Positions 14,301-25,990 of a stretch of 64,000 nucleotides of DNA are shown here, piece after piece. The notes under the pieces were generated by a model, which had not been told where the DNA came from, did no database searches, and saw only the letters and a program-made list of their open reading frames with translations. Both the position numbers and the translations under genes were made by a program. The DNA comes from Druceiella hillmani (Eukaryota > Arthropoda > Insecta > Lepidoptera > Hepialidae). The stretch spans positions 3,542,501 to 3,606,500 of the forward strand of contig JAYKKI010000077.1 of the NCBI GenBank assembly GCA_039881145.1, in the 5' to 3' direction. Positions within the stretch are counted from its first letter, which is position 1, and each line of letters opens with the position of its first letter.

Positions 14301-14425
14301 AAGACAATAAATCTTGATTTAATTAAAGTGGCATAAGATAATTCTTTTCTGTATAATAGCAAAATTGCAGTGGCACATAACCAAATTCAGTGATATGTAA
14401 TAAAGGTACACCATTGTAAGAAAAT
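11381..14425. other. AT-rich DNA, no supported gene
   Basis: Contains an exact 18-bp tandem duplication at 12691-12726 (gtgtttattttgtgaaat twice). Otherwise only short chance frames. Confidence 0.5.
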
Positions 14426-14429
14426 GTCA

Positions 14430-14706
14430 CTGTTACGTACCAAAATTTACTTTCAAATTATTATAAGTGATCACCAATTTAAGTTTACATGCTGTGTTAT
14501 CAGGAATAGAAGTAATGTTATCAGGAATAAAAATAATGTAACAATTGCAACTGCAATATCAGTATGTCATGCATACAGATGTGCAATATTGTCATGCATA
14601 CATATCCGACGTTGATGAGCACAGACAGCTAGACATACGGACAACGAAGTGATCCCTATAAGGATTCCGTTTTTTTTTCATTCTGAAGTAAGAAACCTAA
14701 AAATAA
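14430..14706 (+). repeat. Lepidopteran interspersed repeat (ATAAGG-TTCCG family)
   Basis: The right half reads 'agctagacatacggacaacgaagtgatcc.tataagg.ttccgttttt...taagaaacctaaaaa', close to the lepidopteran repeat ending that I recognise as 'gacaacgaagtgatcctataagggttccgt...ggtacggaaccctaaaaa'. The left part ('agtgatcaccaatttaagtttacatgctgt') also fits this family. Internally 'gttatcaggaata.aa.taatg' and 'gtcatgcatac' are each locally duplicated. Strand is assigned by the A-rich tail. Confidence 0.75.
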
Positions 14707-17245
14707 TGAAAATGTACGTTAAAATGAACATACTTGCATTCATTTTCAAAAGCGATGTTCGGCTTAGGTGTACAGATTTTGGTATACAAAAATAAAATTC
14801 AAAAATTTATTTGTCAAACACAATTCATTTACTATGGAAAAGATCATTATATCTATTATCCTTCTCGTGAAATATTCGTGACTTACCCTCGTGCGTGCGT
14901 CAATATAAAATAGGCAAAATATTTACTTAGTAAAAAATTATATTAATATCTGTGGATCTAAACAGCAGTAGCTCACAGCAAGTTCTCGACAGGCGCGCGC
15001 TCATCGTGTAATATTTAAATGAAACATTTAATACTTTGTTAATACACCAGGTCGATCAAACTCGGCAATCTTTGTTCTCGCAACAGATTTTACTTGATTT
15101 TGAAGACTTGTCGAGTTCAAATATGAGTATTGTGGATGTCAAGTACTTAAAAATGTTCATGCGCACCTTCTAAATTTCATTTTTATTCTGCTTAAATAAA
15201 CTACTTGGAAATTGACGGTTATTTCTATTTCAAACCTTTTTTTAGTTAACGTTATGATCTAAAGAGGACACCATTTTTCACATTTATATTTTTAATGGCA
15301 CAGTTTCTAAACTTGAACATTTAAGCATTTATACGTACTTGTTTAAGTATGAAAGAAACCACAGTGCGATTCCTAATCGTATTATTTTTAAATTCTGTAC
15401 TTATTTATTTATCTATCATATAAATTTCAGAATATCATAAGTTAAAAGATAATTTAAACACATAATAAAATATATTGAAGTATAAAACAAAATAAAACAA
15501 TACCCGACTAACTTCTCAGAAAATGTCAATTGAAAGATATATATTACGGAAATACAGTACCATAAATTTATTAGTGGACTCATAAATTAGCACAGAAATA
15601 TGACACTTTATGTATGTTCATTAATAGCAACATGTTTATTCTAAAGAAGGAAATATGTGTAGCGTAAAATAAAGGTAATGTTTCATAAAATTAAATAAAT
15701 TAATATAATTTTTTCATCGAATAACTCACGGCAATAAAAGCAAAAGTTCAAACAATGAAAATGTAAATGCGATGTCAGATCAAGAACTTAATAACAATTA
15801 TAATAGATGTAATTTAAAAACAACGTGACACAACCGTATTAAAGAACAAAGCCAAAGTTTCAGAATGGTAAGAATAAAATGTTTTAGGTGTCATCCAAAA
15901 ACAATCGTCGAATGTTAATAATTAAATTTAAAAAAATCGTTAAAATTCTTATTCTCGTGTAACTTAAACAGGAAAGTATATAAAAAAACATGTTAGAAAA
16001 TTATATAAGTTATCACTTTGAATTAAAAAAAGGCCAATAAGACTACTAATACAGCGTGTCTCGGAAACCGTAAATAAAAATGAAGTGGAGTTAGCTTATT
16101 TTAAAATCGGCCAGATAAGCTCAATGTGATCTTAACTAAAGTCGAATGGTTTTCAAGTCATTTGGCCTTTTTTTAATTTTAAAAATATCCTACCTACTTA
16201 TGTTCAATTAATAAGATAATGGCTTCAATTACTTCATTATCGCGTGTAGGTTTGATTCATAACTTATTTTATTTAAATATAATTCGAACTTTCCAGAAAA
16301 AGAAATAATTATTTGTGCGCTTACAATCAATAAAAATTTCATCTCTCTTTTTTTTAACCAACTCTGGTATGAAAGAAATGTAGTGATTCAAATAGTAAAA
16401 CTATCTTTAAAAAATGATCCATTTATATTTTGGAATGATGCTGGGTACGTTTTCTTAACAGATTGCGAAAACCAGCATTTATCGTTCAAAAAGGCACATT
16501 TTGATGAATTCTCAAGATGGTCAAAGCTTATTTTAATGATTTATAGGGTTCGACAGTTATTTTTGTTTATAAACTCTACTTAGTGGTCCTTTGACCAGCC
16601 TTAATTCCGACATTGTATGGTAGTTTTACTTTGTACAATAATACATAAAACAAATTAATAAGGCGACATACTGGCAAATGCAATATTGAACGCATTTTCC
16701 TTGTAAATAAGGAAAAAATTAAATAAAGACCATACATCGCAGATATTTTTTTATTATAAGCACTAATCATATTACAATGAATGTTTCAATTACCTGCCTC
16801 CTTGTCCAACGTTTTCTTAAACAGTTTCTTTTTAATGGCACCAAATTCCTCGAAATTTGGTGGGCTACCTCATGGGGACTCTCATTGCTGCAGTTTTGCT
16901 AATGTCTTAATGGGATATGAGTAAACTTTATCCTTCAAATAACCTTAAGACAAATAATCAGGGGTTTTAATTCCGGTAACTTTAGGACCAATGAATTGGT
17001 CCTAGTCTGCCAAACCACCGGATTTTTTTAAATTTTTAATCCGAGAAATATAATATTTGGGACCCGCCATTTTATGCTTTAATATTAGCTCTAAGATCCA
17101 CTGGTTATCATTTTATTAAATATTCAATATTTTGAAGATTTAAGTCAGTTTTATGAAGGTTCCCCGATTTCTCTATTTAAATTAGCATAATGGATCATTT
17201 CTTTTAAATCCTTAAACATAATGTATATTTGTGACCTCCATTGAA
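14707..17245. other. AT-rich DNA, possible degraded mariner remainder near 16.8-17.05 kb
   Basis: No supported gene. At 16070 a 'tacagcgtgtctcggaaaccgta' word resembles the start of insect DNA transposons with cagggtgtcc ends, but I find no partner. Sequence at 16800-17050 could be the eroded C-terminal half of the mariner relic just to the right; I cannot align it securely. Confidence 0.4.
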
Positions 17246-17249
17246 TTTT

Positions 17250-17600
17250 CCAGCACTACTCGGCACCAATTAAAGAGACCGTTTTTTTAAACTTCGGTCA
17301 AATCATGGTATACCCAACATAAAACTTTACTCATATTATTGCTTCCCTGCTAATAGATTACTCTCTTGTTAGTCTTCATTATGATCCACAGAGCACTGAC
17401 GTTAGCTTCATTTATTGCTGTAAAGGGATGTCCCTCACACACATCATCATTGAGATTGGTACGACCAACGAATGAAGGGGCAAAATATGAATAAACAAAA
17501 ACTTGTTAATCCATTGGAAGTAATAGCGCGGAATAGCGTTTCATTTTAATGTACCAATCGAAGTCAATCTTAACTTTGTTGTTGGCTGAGATAACAACGA
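17250..17600 (-). pseudogene. Mariner transposase relic (N-terminal half)
   Basis: Read on the minus strand, the segment beginning near 17475 gives GRTNLNDDVCEGHPFTAIN, then NVSALW and TNKRVIY. This matches the mariner transposase region after the first helix-turn-helix (EFxRGRTxLxDxxREGRPxxA...NV.A...V..). Upstream, around 17590-17500, frame-shifted remains fit the 'LxQQQSxDRL...TVYxWFxEF' part of the same domain. An in-frame TAG lies at 17352-17350 and further shifts follow. Beyond about 17250 the match fades, so the catalytic region is missing or unrecognisable. Mariner transposases are about 340-350 residues and act in the nucleus on terminal inverted repeats; I found no terminal repeats here. 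It is a dead copy. Its N-terminal type differs from that of the relic at 37.9 kb. Confidence 0.75.
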
Positions 17601-17911
17601 TAAGCATAAAAAATCATCCGCCGTAAATTTGTAAAAAGAGATTACAAATTCAAGAAAAATATCTCAATATGTTACTAAAGAGTTAAATTTTCAAAATATA
17701 AATTTATTTTTTAAAACCATTATTACAAATGGCTAATTCGGCTTTCACTACTTCCCTCGTAACTTCCAGACGTAACGTTATTTCTTGCAAAAACAAGGAA
17801 AGTATCTGGTAAAAATTTCTAAATAAAACTTATGAAATGTGGAACATTATAGTGTTGTTCTTTTCGAAGTCCTTGAATATCAAGTTGGCACATGAATTTA
17901 TGGCCACATAA

Positions 17912-18489
17912 TTAGATTCCCATGTACTTTATGCGATGAATCCAAGAGTAGAAAATGCTGCAATATTCTGTCTTGATTAATCGGTAAGTCAGACGTTCAT
18001 CATCCATAGTAGCAATTACGTCTTCTAGATTCTGTAGTAATGTTTCAGTATTAGTAGTGTATTCCAAAGAACCTTGAAGGAACCTCGTGCAAAATTTGAC
18101 AATATTATTACGCAAATGCTTAAATCTAAGGTCACTACAAGAAAAAGTGTAAACAGCACAAAAACTTAAACGACGTAATCACAAATTAAAATTAATTTAA
18201 TTTAAGCTTCCATTAACTGACAAAATGACAAATGCAAGTATTTATCTGCAACGACATGTTTCATTAATCTTTTGTTTTTGAACGTCAAGAATTGAATAAT
18301 TAATGAAGAAATAATAACATATGGAAGGTTTATTCTAGGCAGGATTAAAGAAAAACACACTAGACCGTATGTCAGAAAAAACATAATTATCATGTATTTG
18401 AAGCTAAAAATAACAGTATTTCTATTTACAGAATCCAAGCTTATTGCATTAATAAAAGTTCCTTTCTGTGATTTTATATTTTTTCTCAT
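17912..18489 (-). CDS. Candidate two-exon multi-pass membrane protein
   Basis: Unrecognised. On the minus strand an ATG at 18489 opens 90 codons with two hydrophobic stretches (about residues 26-50 and 54-70) followed by a basic KNKR turn. A possible donor (CA|GTTAAT, exon end 18218) and a good acceptor (pyrimidine tract, ttcttgtAG, exon start 18134) define an 83-bp intron. The phase is kept: the two leftover bases of exon 1 join the first base of exon 2. Exon 2 reads DLRFKHLRNN..., is rich in E, D, Q and T (LLQNLEDVIATMDDERL), unlike chance AT-rich frames, and ends at a stop after 73 codons, or at a further donor (AAA|GTACAT, about 17928). The model is 164 residues. Size and layout would fit part of an insect chemoreceptor, but no signature motif is visible, so that is speculation. 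Exon 2 is the more credible half. It could also be a degraded gene. Confidence 0.3.
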
Positions 18490-19080
18490 GATAATTGTAT
18501 ATATTTCCTTATAAGATATCTCAGGATTGACTTACTTATGTTTAATATACTCCGTTAAATTTTAAGTAACCACCAACGGAAATAACATTTTTAAATGAGT
18601 TTAATTAAATTAAAATTTTAAATAAACCTAACAAATTTTATGCGAAAACTCTGTTATGTAATTTCCATCTTAATTTTTTTCCCATACCTCCAACTTCGAA
18701 TTTGCAAGTTTCTATATGTCCTCACTTTATGTGAGCCATTTATTTACAACACCTCGAAGAGGAAAAAGGAAAAAGCATCTTTTATTCTGTTAAATCCAAT
18801 GGCTTGGAAAAAGCACGATAAACTATAAGATCATTTAATTAGTCTTAGTCTTCATAACATAATACTCAACAAATAGATGGATCAATGTTATTGCAAAGAA
18901 ATGTTTTTTTTTTGTACACGTACGTCGTGAAAAATATTTTGGTTTACATAAATTTAGATTTAAATTACATAAATTTAGTAACGATTGTATTTCCAAAGCA
19001 TTGAACTCGACTATCTTGCCGACTATAATATACGCATAATAAAGTACAAAGGATTACAACCCACTTTATGCTCGGTATAA
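18490..19080. other. AT-rich DNA, no supported gene
   Basis: Includes a 14-bp direct repeat (ttacataaatttag) at about 18945 and 18966. Nothing else recognised. Confidence 0.5.
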
Positions 19081-19154
19081 CTATGGGACAAGATTTGGGA
19101 CAAGAACATTAAAATGACTATGGGACAAGATTTGAGACAAGAACATTAAAATGA
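19081..19154. repeat. 37-bp tandem duplication
   Basis: Units 19081-19117 and 19118-19154 (ctatgggacaagattt.ggacaag...) differ at one base, indicating a recent duplication at the left side of a LINE relic. Confidence 0.95.
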
Positions 19155-19400
19155 TACAACGAAACTGAATTGAACATTTCTTGGACATACTTGACGCCGA
19201 AACAACGAGTAGTGGAGCAAGCATATTATCGGATGAAGACAACGCGTGGGAAAAAAGTGTTAACCGACCACCAATAACATTAACTAGATAGCGAGTCCGA
19301 TCTAGAGGAGAAGAAGAGAGGACAATTTCAAATGGGACAAAGACTGGAAAGGCGTACGTCCAATGGTAGAGGATAATACATTGAAGAAAAAGGAGTAAGC
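19155..19400 (+). pseudogene. RTE-like LINE relic, C-terminal end
   Basis: Frame-broken remains match the region after the reverse transcriptase domain of RTE-like non-LTR elements. 'WSKHIIG*RQRVGKKC' corresponds to the WAGHIAR...RWGKKV segment. 'RPPITLTR' corresponds to RPxTRWxDD. 'KWDKDWKGV' corresponds to the final W...DR..W region. Stops and shifts interrupt all three. The order of the segments is correct, which supports the call despite weak individual matches. A host gene is unlikely. Confidence 0.45.
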
Positions 19401-21423
19401 ATTACATTTTATCAAGTAAGAACTAAAGAAATATTAACTTAAAGATAAGAAGAAGACCAAAGATAGGTCATATGGGCAATTTTTTTCTATTATCACTTAA
19501 TTTCTTTCAAAATATGACATTATTTTCGAAAGTTAATGTATACGTTCCTGAGCGGAAGATTTAACGACATCAAATAAGTATTACAGAATGCTTCTTCGGT
19601 GTAGATCAACATAAAAAGTAGTGTAAATAGTAATTACTATCTATATAGAACAATTATCATCTTGATAATGATTTGAAATCTAGATCCTATCTTCTTTCTG
19701 TAGAACACGCCATCTTGGCAAAAAATTACACTTCTATTAGTCAGGCTCATAAAACGAGTCTGGCACTCTAATGCTAGATGACACAGCTTCAGTTCTAATG
19801 TAAATGACATAGATAGCTCATACAAGGCTGCATTTAATAACTGGCTACTTAGCCTTGCATTATAAGAGTAACTACGTAGTAAATGTTTAAAGTCAATATC
19901 TTTTATTTTGCAATATTAAAATCAAGCATATACAAGATAACGAATTTAGTCCAAGAAAATTGTGTTCAGTGGTTCTTTCTCTGGATCTTGCCCGGCGAAA
20001 AATCATAACGAACTTTGCGTAGCGTTTGAAGATGTACTACGATGCTGTGACTGAAAACGAAGTCAACGCTATACAAGTTATACTAAAATGAAATAAAACT
20101 GTATGAGCGGATACCAATACCTTTAGAGACGAATTAACGAAGCTTTGAGACATTTAGAATTAGTTCACAAAATGGCGTCCTTGACCACATTTTTGGTCAA
20201 GGGATAGTCTTTCACCCCGTTGGGTGGAAGCGTTGAACTGTATCAATATATTAAGAACTTTGGAATACTATTAAGAACTTTGGAAGGTCACACAGCACAC
20301 GTATGTGATATGAAGCAGTATGGATCCCTGGAGGGACCCCGAAACCATCCGCGATGGCTTGAGAATAGATGTTAATGTAAATCGTGTATAAAAAATCCTT
20401 TATTAATGCTATATATATCTATCGAAAGTTTCATACCAGATGGATACACCAAAATTTAAGAGAAATTCAAGATAGAACCGCCATCCGTGCACACTGGTGC
20501 AGTTAAATAGTATATAAATTAAATTGAGAACGTTGCAAATCTGATCAAATCAAAATGCTGCATCGAAACCGCAAGAGATGACAAATACGCTTCTATGAAT
20601 ATGAAATAAGGAAGCTATCCATATAATGGAAGTAATCTTCCAATCGACTGTCAATAAAATAAAATAGAGTAATTACCGTAGATTAGGATATTTATAATTA
20701 AAAAAACTTGTAATGTAGGTGGAATAATTTTTAGATTTTTATACTAGATTTATAATGTATTAAAAAATAACAAAATAATTACTCTACATAGTCTACATTT
20801 GTTTCCGAATATTGGTCACGTTTCCTTTTGAACAATAGCAAAGAAAAATATTCACTCAATGGAATCAATCTTCACCGCGACGATGACGCACCACCAAAGA
20901 AATAAATTATTTTTGAAATTCCCCCAAAATAAAATTTATACGTCATGCGCCGTACAGAGCAGAGCTCGCACCCTGTGACTTGAACTTGTAATTTGATTAA
21001 TTGAACAATATGTAATATAATTTATTCATGTTTTGCCTTTTGGTTGTTATTAATTGTTATTTTACAATTATCTTCCAAATCAATAGTAATCATTAATTAT
21101 TTATTTATATAGCAATCAAGTTTCACATGCCGATTCTATACGTTTTTTGCCAAATTTTAGCTGTAAATGAAAAACAAGCCAACTTAAGAAAACAATTTAT
21201 AACTTTATCGCAAGAGAATAAATACATTATTTTTAAAATGTAACCCTCTCCCTCCCCAAGATAGGAATCCTTTATAAACATCTATAAAAAAGTTATCAAA
21301 AAACTCAAGTAAAAACTGTATGTTCACATACCTTTGGCAATAATTATTATCGTGAACTATCAATTTCATCACTGGTGAGCTCATGTTCGCGTGTTGTTGT
21401 CAATTACAGTCATATAAAAAAAT

Positions 21424-21425
<2 letters not shown>
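19401..21425. other. No supported gene
   Basis: Moderately AT-rich. 'attaagaactttggaa' is directly repeated at about 20250 and 20270. A slightly GC-richer block at 20150-20360 (ggtcaagggatag..., ctggagggacccc...) is not recognised. Confidence 0.45.

Positions 21426-21427
<2 letters not shown>

Positions 21428-21475
<48 letters not shown>
21428..21475. repeat. (TA)n microsatellite
   Basis: About 24 uninterrupted TA dinucleotides. Confidence 0.97.
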
Positions 21476-21478
<3 letters not shown>

Positions 21479-22510
21479 GATAAGTAGCATATAAAATTTA
21501 ATGAAAAATTAAACCAATATTTATAAATGCTCTCGTAGTCAAGTAGCTGCCTCGAGAACATGTTAGCAATGTTGAAACTAAGTCCTCAGGGTCCAAATAA
21601 TCATAGTAATTTTTCATTACTTAACCTACTTCGAAAATACGCAGTGACTTAAATAAATGTAACCGAAACAAAATCTGGTCTACTCTTATATTGGAAATTC
21701 TACGTTCATTCAGCTCAATTCATTGCACAAACACCTTAAGCCATCTCTGCTTGCTATCTCACACAAGTGGACCACTAATAAATGAATCTATATACGACTT
21801 ATAACAGGTTATTAAGATTAATGGGCACTTTTTTAATTCTTCTAACACTTATTGAAACAAAATATGTCTCTTTATTTAGTTAATATAAAAAATAGATTGT
21901 AACTAGTAAATATCATACTAGAAGGTTGTAAGTTGCTACGACTTTCTTTTAATTGGTCTTGTTTTATAAGTAGGTACTTGTTATTATTTTTTAAATATGC
22001 CAGTAACGCAAGCCTAATATTTAATATATTCTGTTATTTATTATATTTCATACTCATGTTTTGGATGAGGTGTTACTTACTATTTTTAAAAGAGTTTCTC
22101 ATTATCCCTTGCTGTTTTCCCTAACTTTTACCAAGATTTAAAGACCCCGTAGGAGTTATGCGAAGTACTTGATCTTTGCTTTATATTTCTAGGGTGAAAA
22201 TGAGTCACTAAATTATTGAACAGGCGCCAAAAATAATTATTTTCTACGTAAAGAGATTTGACTAATTTTAATCGCTGAAGGTATATCACAAATATTTTAT
22301 ATGATACAGATACACGAAATTATTATGGAGACAATCGTAAGGTAATTGTTATATTCTTCTCGTATATTTTTATTGCGAGTTTACCGATGTCCAGGACTGA
22401 TGTATAGATAAGATGTAACACGTCTAGTCTATTTTGGATCACTCCTCTTCTTTAATAATATTTCTATAGAACTGTAATCTTGCTTTGAAGATTCTTTTTA
22501 TTTTAAAGTA
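21476..22510. other. AT-rich DNA, no supported gene
   Basis: A reading frame at 21933-22124 is hydrophobic (F, L, Y, C) as expected from composition and has no motif. Confidence 0.5.
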
Positions 22511-22514
22511 ATCT

Positions 22515-22570
22515 GTAACGACCATTTGTTACCATTTTTTGCAAAAAAAAAGGTAACGAATAGTCGTTAC
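22515..22570. repeat. Long hairpin, 19-bp arms with two mismatches and paired loop
   Basis: Outer arms 22515-22533 (gtaacgaccatttgttacc) and 22552-22570 pair over 19 bp with two mismatches. The intervening 'attttttgcaaaaaaaa' is itself self-complementary, so the whole 56 bases can fold into nearly one continuous stem. Confidence 0.9.
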
Positions 22571-22849
22571 CTTGCAAGTTTACATTATTTTTTCTCTTTT
22601 CCTCAAAGAATTCTTTCAACTACGATTATGATTTTCTACAACAAAGTACCCTATCTGACTTAATCGGTGTTTAAGAACTTCTTGGATGTAGAGTCATTAA
22701 GTGTTACGGGTAATTGCTTTCTACGATTCCATATTGGTACTAGGGCTAATCCTAGTTTTTTATCCTTACCATATTTCATTTTGGATACATGTAAGAAAAC
22801 CTTTAACTCGCGAACTATTTTAGAGAGGAAATAACCTAAAAACTAAATT

Positions 22850-23015
22850 TTTCGGTTCCATGCCTCAAAAGCGAAAACAGGACAAGAAAACAGATCCCTG
22901 GTAAGACCACTTACTTATCCGTCCACTTGACCTTCTATCTCAGTCGTTTTTCCCTGAAACCATCTGACGCGGAAACTACAAATTTGGCATAATGATCAAC
23001 ATGATAAATGCCAAC
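22850..23015 (-). repeat. Lepidopteran interspersed repeat, opposite orientation
   Basis: 'ggttccatgcctcaaaagcgaaaa' followed by 'taagaccacttacttatccgtccacttgacc...gtttttccctgaaacca.ctgacg...aaatttggcataatg' is the reverse-orientation layout of the family with 'ggtacggaaccc' tails (ggttccgtacctcaaaagg...gtctgtctgtca...tctcagaaactac...aaatttggca). Confidence 0.65.
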
Positions 23016-23735
23016 CCGCATATGTAGAAAAATTTGTAACATATCGACATGATTTAAAAGAGTATAAGGATTCCAAAATTATTTATTTGAAATTTTATGT
23101 AAGACGGACAAAGACTATTTCTGAACGCCATATAAAATATTCAAACTTTTTTTACTTTTCACGTATCGTTTGTGATATCAGTTGAGGGAGCAAAATATAA
23201 GGGTTCATAATATAATATTTTATAATAATATTTTATGTAAGTTAATATTTTATGTAAGGTCCAAAAGAATACCTATGTGTAAACGAAACCCTCATAGTGA
23301 AAGTTAATAAATTTTTTTATCATACTTAACAGGCTTTTATTATATCAAATGATTATCACTTAATTTTTATTTGAGATTTTAGGGAAAAAAATAAAGCCTT
23401 TAATTAAAATAAAATATCTTATTAACTAAAGATTTTCTTCGACACATTTTTGGGGACATTTTGAAAATAATATAGTTTTATAATAAAAGAGTTATTGATT
23501 TTTCTCTAAACAACTACTCTTAATTTAAATCTGTGTGTGAGCCGTAACACGATTTATAATGTTCATTAGAATAACAGACTTAAAAAAGCGTCTTTGATTC
23601 CGACAAACAATATGAAGAGAGTAATGTAAACTGTTCGCCATACCTCCATTGTGATCTGTGTAGTATGATATTCTACCACCATAAAAATATCATCAATTAT
23701 CCTCTCATTTAGTATAATGCTTTTTATACTTATGC
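23016..23735. other. AT-rich DNA, no supported gene
   Basis: Contains a short direct repeat 'taatattttatgtaag' at about 23224-23260. No coding relic recognised. Confidence 0.5.
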
Positions 23736-23739
23736 TCCT

Positions 23740-24420
23740 CCTCGCGTCATTCTCTTCAATGAGATTCGTGATCTCTACCAGTAATTTTTTCGCGATTTAT
23801 GTGTGGACATTTGGTATGAATGCCATAGCAGACACTGGTCTCCAGTATGAAACTAATCTGATCGAACCAACGCATAGCTGTTTTTAAGAACCATCTCCCT
23901 CTGTCGATGTTATTGAAGTTATTGACGATCTAACGGAGACACGTGGCAGAGATTGACTATCAAAGTGGTAGAGAATTTGTTACTCAATCTTTCCTCTTGA
24001 AATATAATCGTTAATCCGATGTGTCGTCCATGCGATTCGAAGCATTTTCCTCCAACACCACATTACAAGTCTTTGAACCCTAAAATAAAATAGAGAACAC
24101 CAATGTGGCCAACTTATAGTCTATTTTACCAATATTTTTGTGTTTACACATTAACGATTTTTTTACCGCGGGAATTTTCCCCTTTCTTCGGTTTCACGAA
24201 CCATTGTTGGATATTAAGGGACCCAGCTATATGAAGTTATCGTGGAACTGTATTTTTGATGCATCAGTGAGCGTTAGTTTAAGTGGACGGAATAAAACCA
24301 TGACTAGTTTTGGGTCTATTGATGGAGATCCCAAATTCTCTTCAAACGCATTACACCTATCAGTGACCATCTCTACTTTGCTGGTTTTAAGAAAAATGGT
24401 ATCATTGAAATAGCACACAT
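23740..24420 (-). pseudogene. RTE-like LINE reverse-transcriptase relic
   Basis: Minus-strand remains follow, in order, the C-terminal half of an RTE-like non-LTR element. 'KVEMVTDRC...' matches the TKVMVVDR segment; 'FHDNFI*LGPLISNNGS' matches VDxFxYLGxxISxxG. 'LVFSILF*GSKT' matches LVFPILLYGAETW. 'WRKMLRIAWTTHRIND' matches WCWRRMLRIPWTxRRTN. 'RLSNKFSTT...CHVS' matches RLSTxxxxRIxxFFGHV. 'MRWFDQISFILETSV' matches TRWxDQIxxxTGxSV. Several stops and at least three frameshifts are visible, with a short deletion after GSKT. The catalytic YADD part would lie upstream and is not seen. Such proteins carry out target-primed reverse transcription in the nucleus; this copy cannot. It is the best preserved LINE relic here and of the same type as that at 47 kb. 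Confidence 0.75.
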
Positions 24421-25680
24421 TGGTAACATTTTACCTTCATTGGTTACAATTTAATGATTATTCTACTTATAAATAAAAATATACAGGCCTTCTTTTATGC
24501 GGATATTATCTTTCTTTTGGTGACACTGTTTCGTTCTATGTTTCTTTGGTTATTTTTATTTTATCATACCCATTCGCTTTAAAAACCTGTAAAGCATCAA
24601 TGGATAAACGATAAATGAACATTTTAATTCCACCATCTAAAAGCGAATAAATAAGTCAAATTACAATTTATGTAAATTCAAGTAATAAACACGTTTTCAT
24701 ATTATTTAAAGTGTTTTGACAGCGCGTTATGCGACAGACAATTTACGTTCAATCTTACATTAAGTTCTTAGATATTCACGGCAAACCAATTCATCTCTGC
24801 CAAAAAGCTGCACCGGCTATGCAAAAAGTAATTAAAACGGAATCTAGTGGCGCATTGGATCATGCTTTTTGACCACATACGCCAAAAATTGATGGCACAT
24901 AAACGAAGTAATATCTTTTAATTTATGGAAATCCTTAGTCTGATAAAAAAAATGCGATGGTTGAATCGGTCGGATGTTGCAGATCAAAATGCAAATGTAA
25001 CTTTTCAAGTTTATGAGAAAAATGAGAACATGTTACCTGAGAATTTAAATTAAACTTATATATGGGCAAATTTATAGTCTATTTTTTCTCCTCGTTTTTA
25101 TGACTATTAGAAATAAAAAAACCGCCTCAGGAACGTACAAATTATACTGTAATATATAATTAGAAACATAATTATAATAATATCTTCTTTACGATGTAGT
25201 TAACAAAATATGTGAAAAATATTTTATTTTTAATCGATAAAAAATATTTGTTTTTTTATAATAGCTGCCCAATACGACGACTTTTATTTTAAAATACTCA
25301 TATTATCTAATAAACAGTACTTGCGCCGAGCTTTTTTAAGTTGTCCTATAAATTGTCGAAGAAATGAAAAAAATCACGTTAAAAGTCGGGAAGTTAAGAA
25401 AATAATTGGAAACCTTTTTGCAATGTACCATTTTCCACACAAATTGAATTGAAGCAATTTCAGCACATTGAATGATATGAATAATAAATACTAGTCAGAA
25501 GTCTGCTATGAGTTGAAACTTCTCGGAAACCGTGTAAACGGTATTGAAAAAGAGGAATACGCGTGCTGTAATGAGTAGTGGCTGCATCATCACACCTCTG
25601 AAACGAAGCGGTCTATGGTACTGCGATAAGCAAACATTCATATTGTATCAAAGATAATTAGTAAATAAAGAAGCTAAAGA
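24421..25680. other. AT-rich DNA, no supported gene
   Basis: No recognisable domain. A few GC-richer words near 25560-25625 have no identifiable origin. Confidence 0.5.
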
Positions 25681-25721
25681 AAAATTTGACGTGTCTTAAT
25701 TTGTAAGACACGTCAAATTTT
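25681..25721. repeat. Perfect 18-bp inverted repeat, 5-nt loop
   Basis: Arms 25681-25698 (aaaatttgacgtgtctta) and 25704-25721 are exact reverse complements around 'atttg'. Confidence 0.96.
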
Positions 25722-25823
25722 GCCTGTTTAAAATATGTCAGCCTGTTTTAAACATTAAAATGTTGATTTTGTTACATAACCAATAAGAGCAGCAACTTTC
25801 TAATCTACATACTTTAAACATAT

Positions 25824-25990
25824 ATGTATGGCCGACTACTGCTACAAGAGCAATCTCTTACAGTCAACCAAAACGCCAGTCCAGCCCCGCTCGATCAGCA
25901 TCCGGAAATCGAACTCAGACTCCGGGGTGCACCGCGCAGTGAAAGCCGCATGCCATGTGATCAAAACACTACGGTTTACTTGTTTACAAT
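25824..25990 (-). repeat. tRNA-derived SINE-A copy
   Basis: Minus strand: 'tgatcacatggcatgcggctttcactgcgcggtgcacc' head, a B-box-like 'gttcgatttcc' (consensus GGTTCGANTCC), then the body 'ctggactggcgttttggttgactgtaagagattgctcttgtagcagta'. The same order occurs at 35.4 and 42.1 kb. SINEs are RNA polymerase III products moved by LINE machinery. Reading frames crossing this segment on both strands are by-products of its GC content. Confidence 0.85.

Noticed and set aside
16060..16085. 'tacagcgtgtctcggaaacc' as a DNA transposon end
   Set aside because: No inverted partner or flanking duplication was found nearby.
24138..24413. 91-codon plus-strand frame
   Set aside because: It is the antisense shadow of the RTE-like reverse transcriptase relic on the minus strand.
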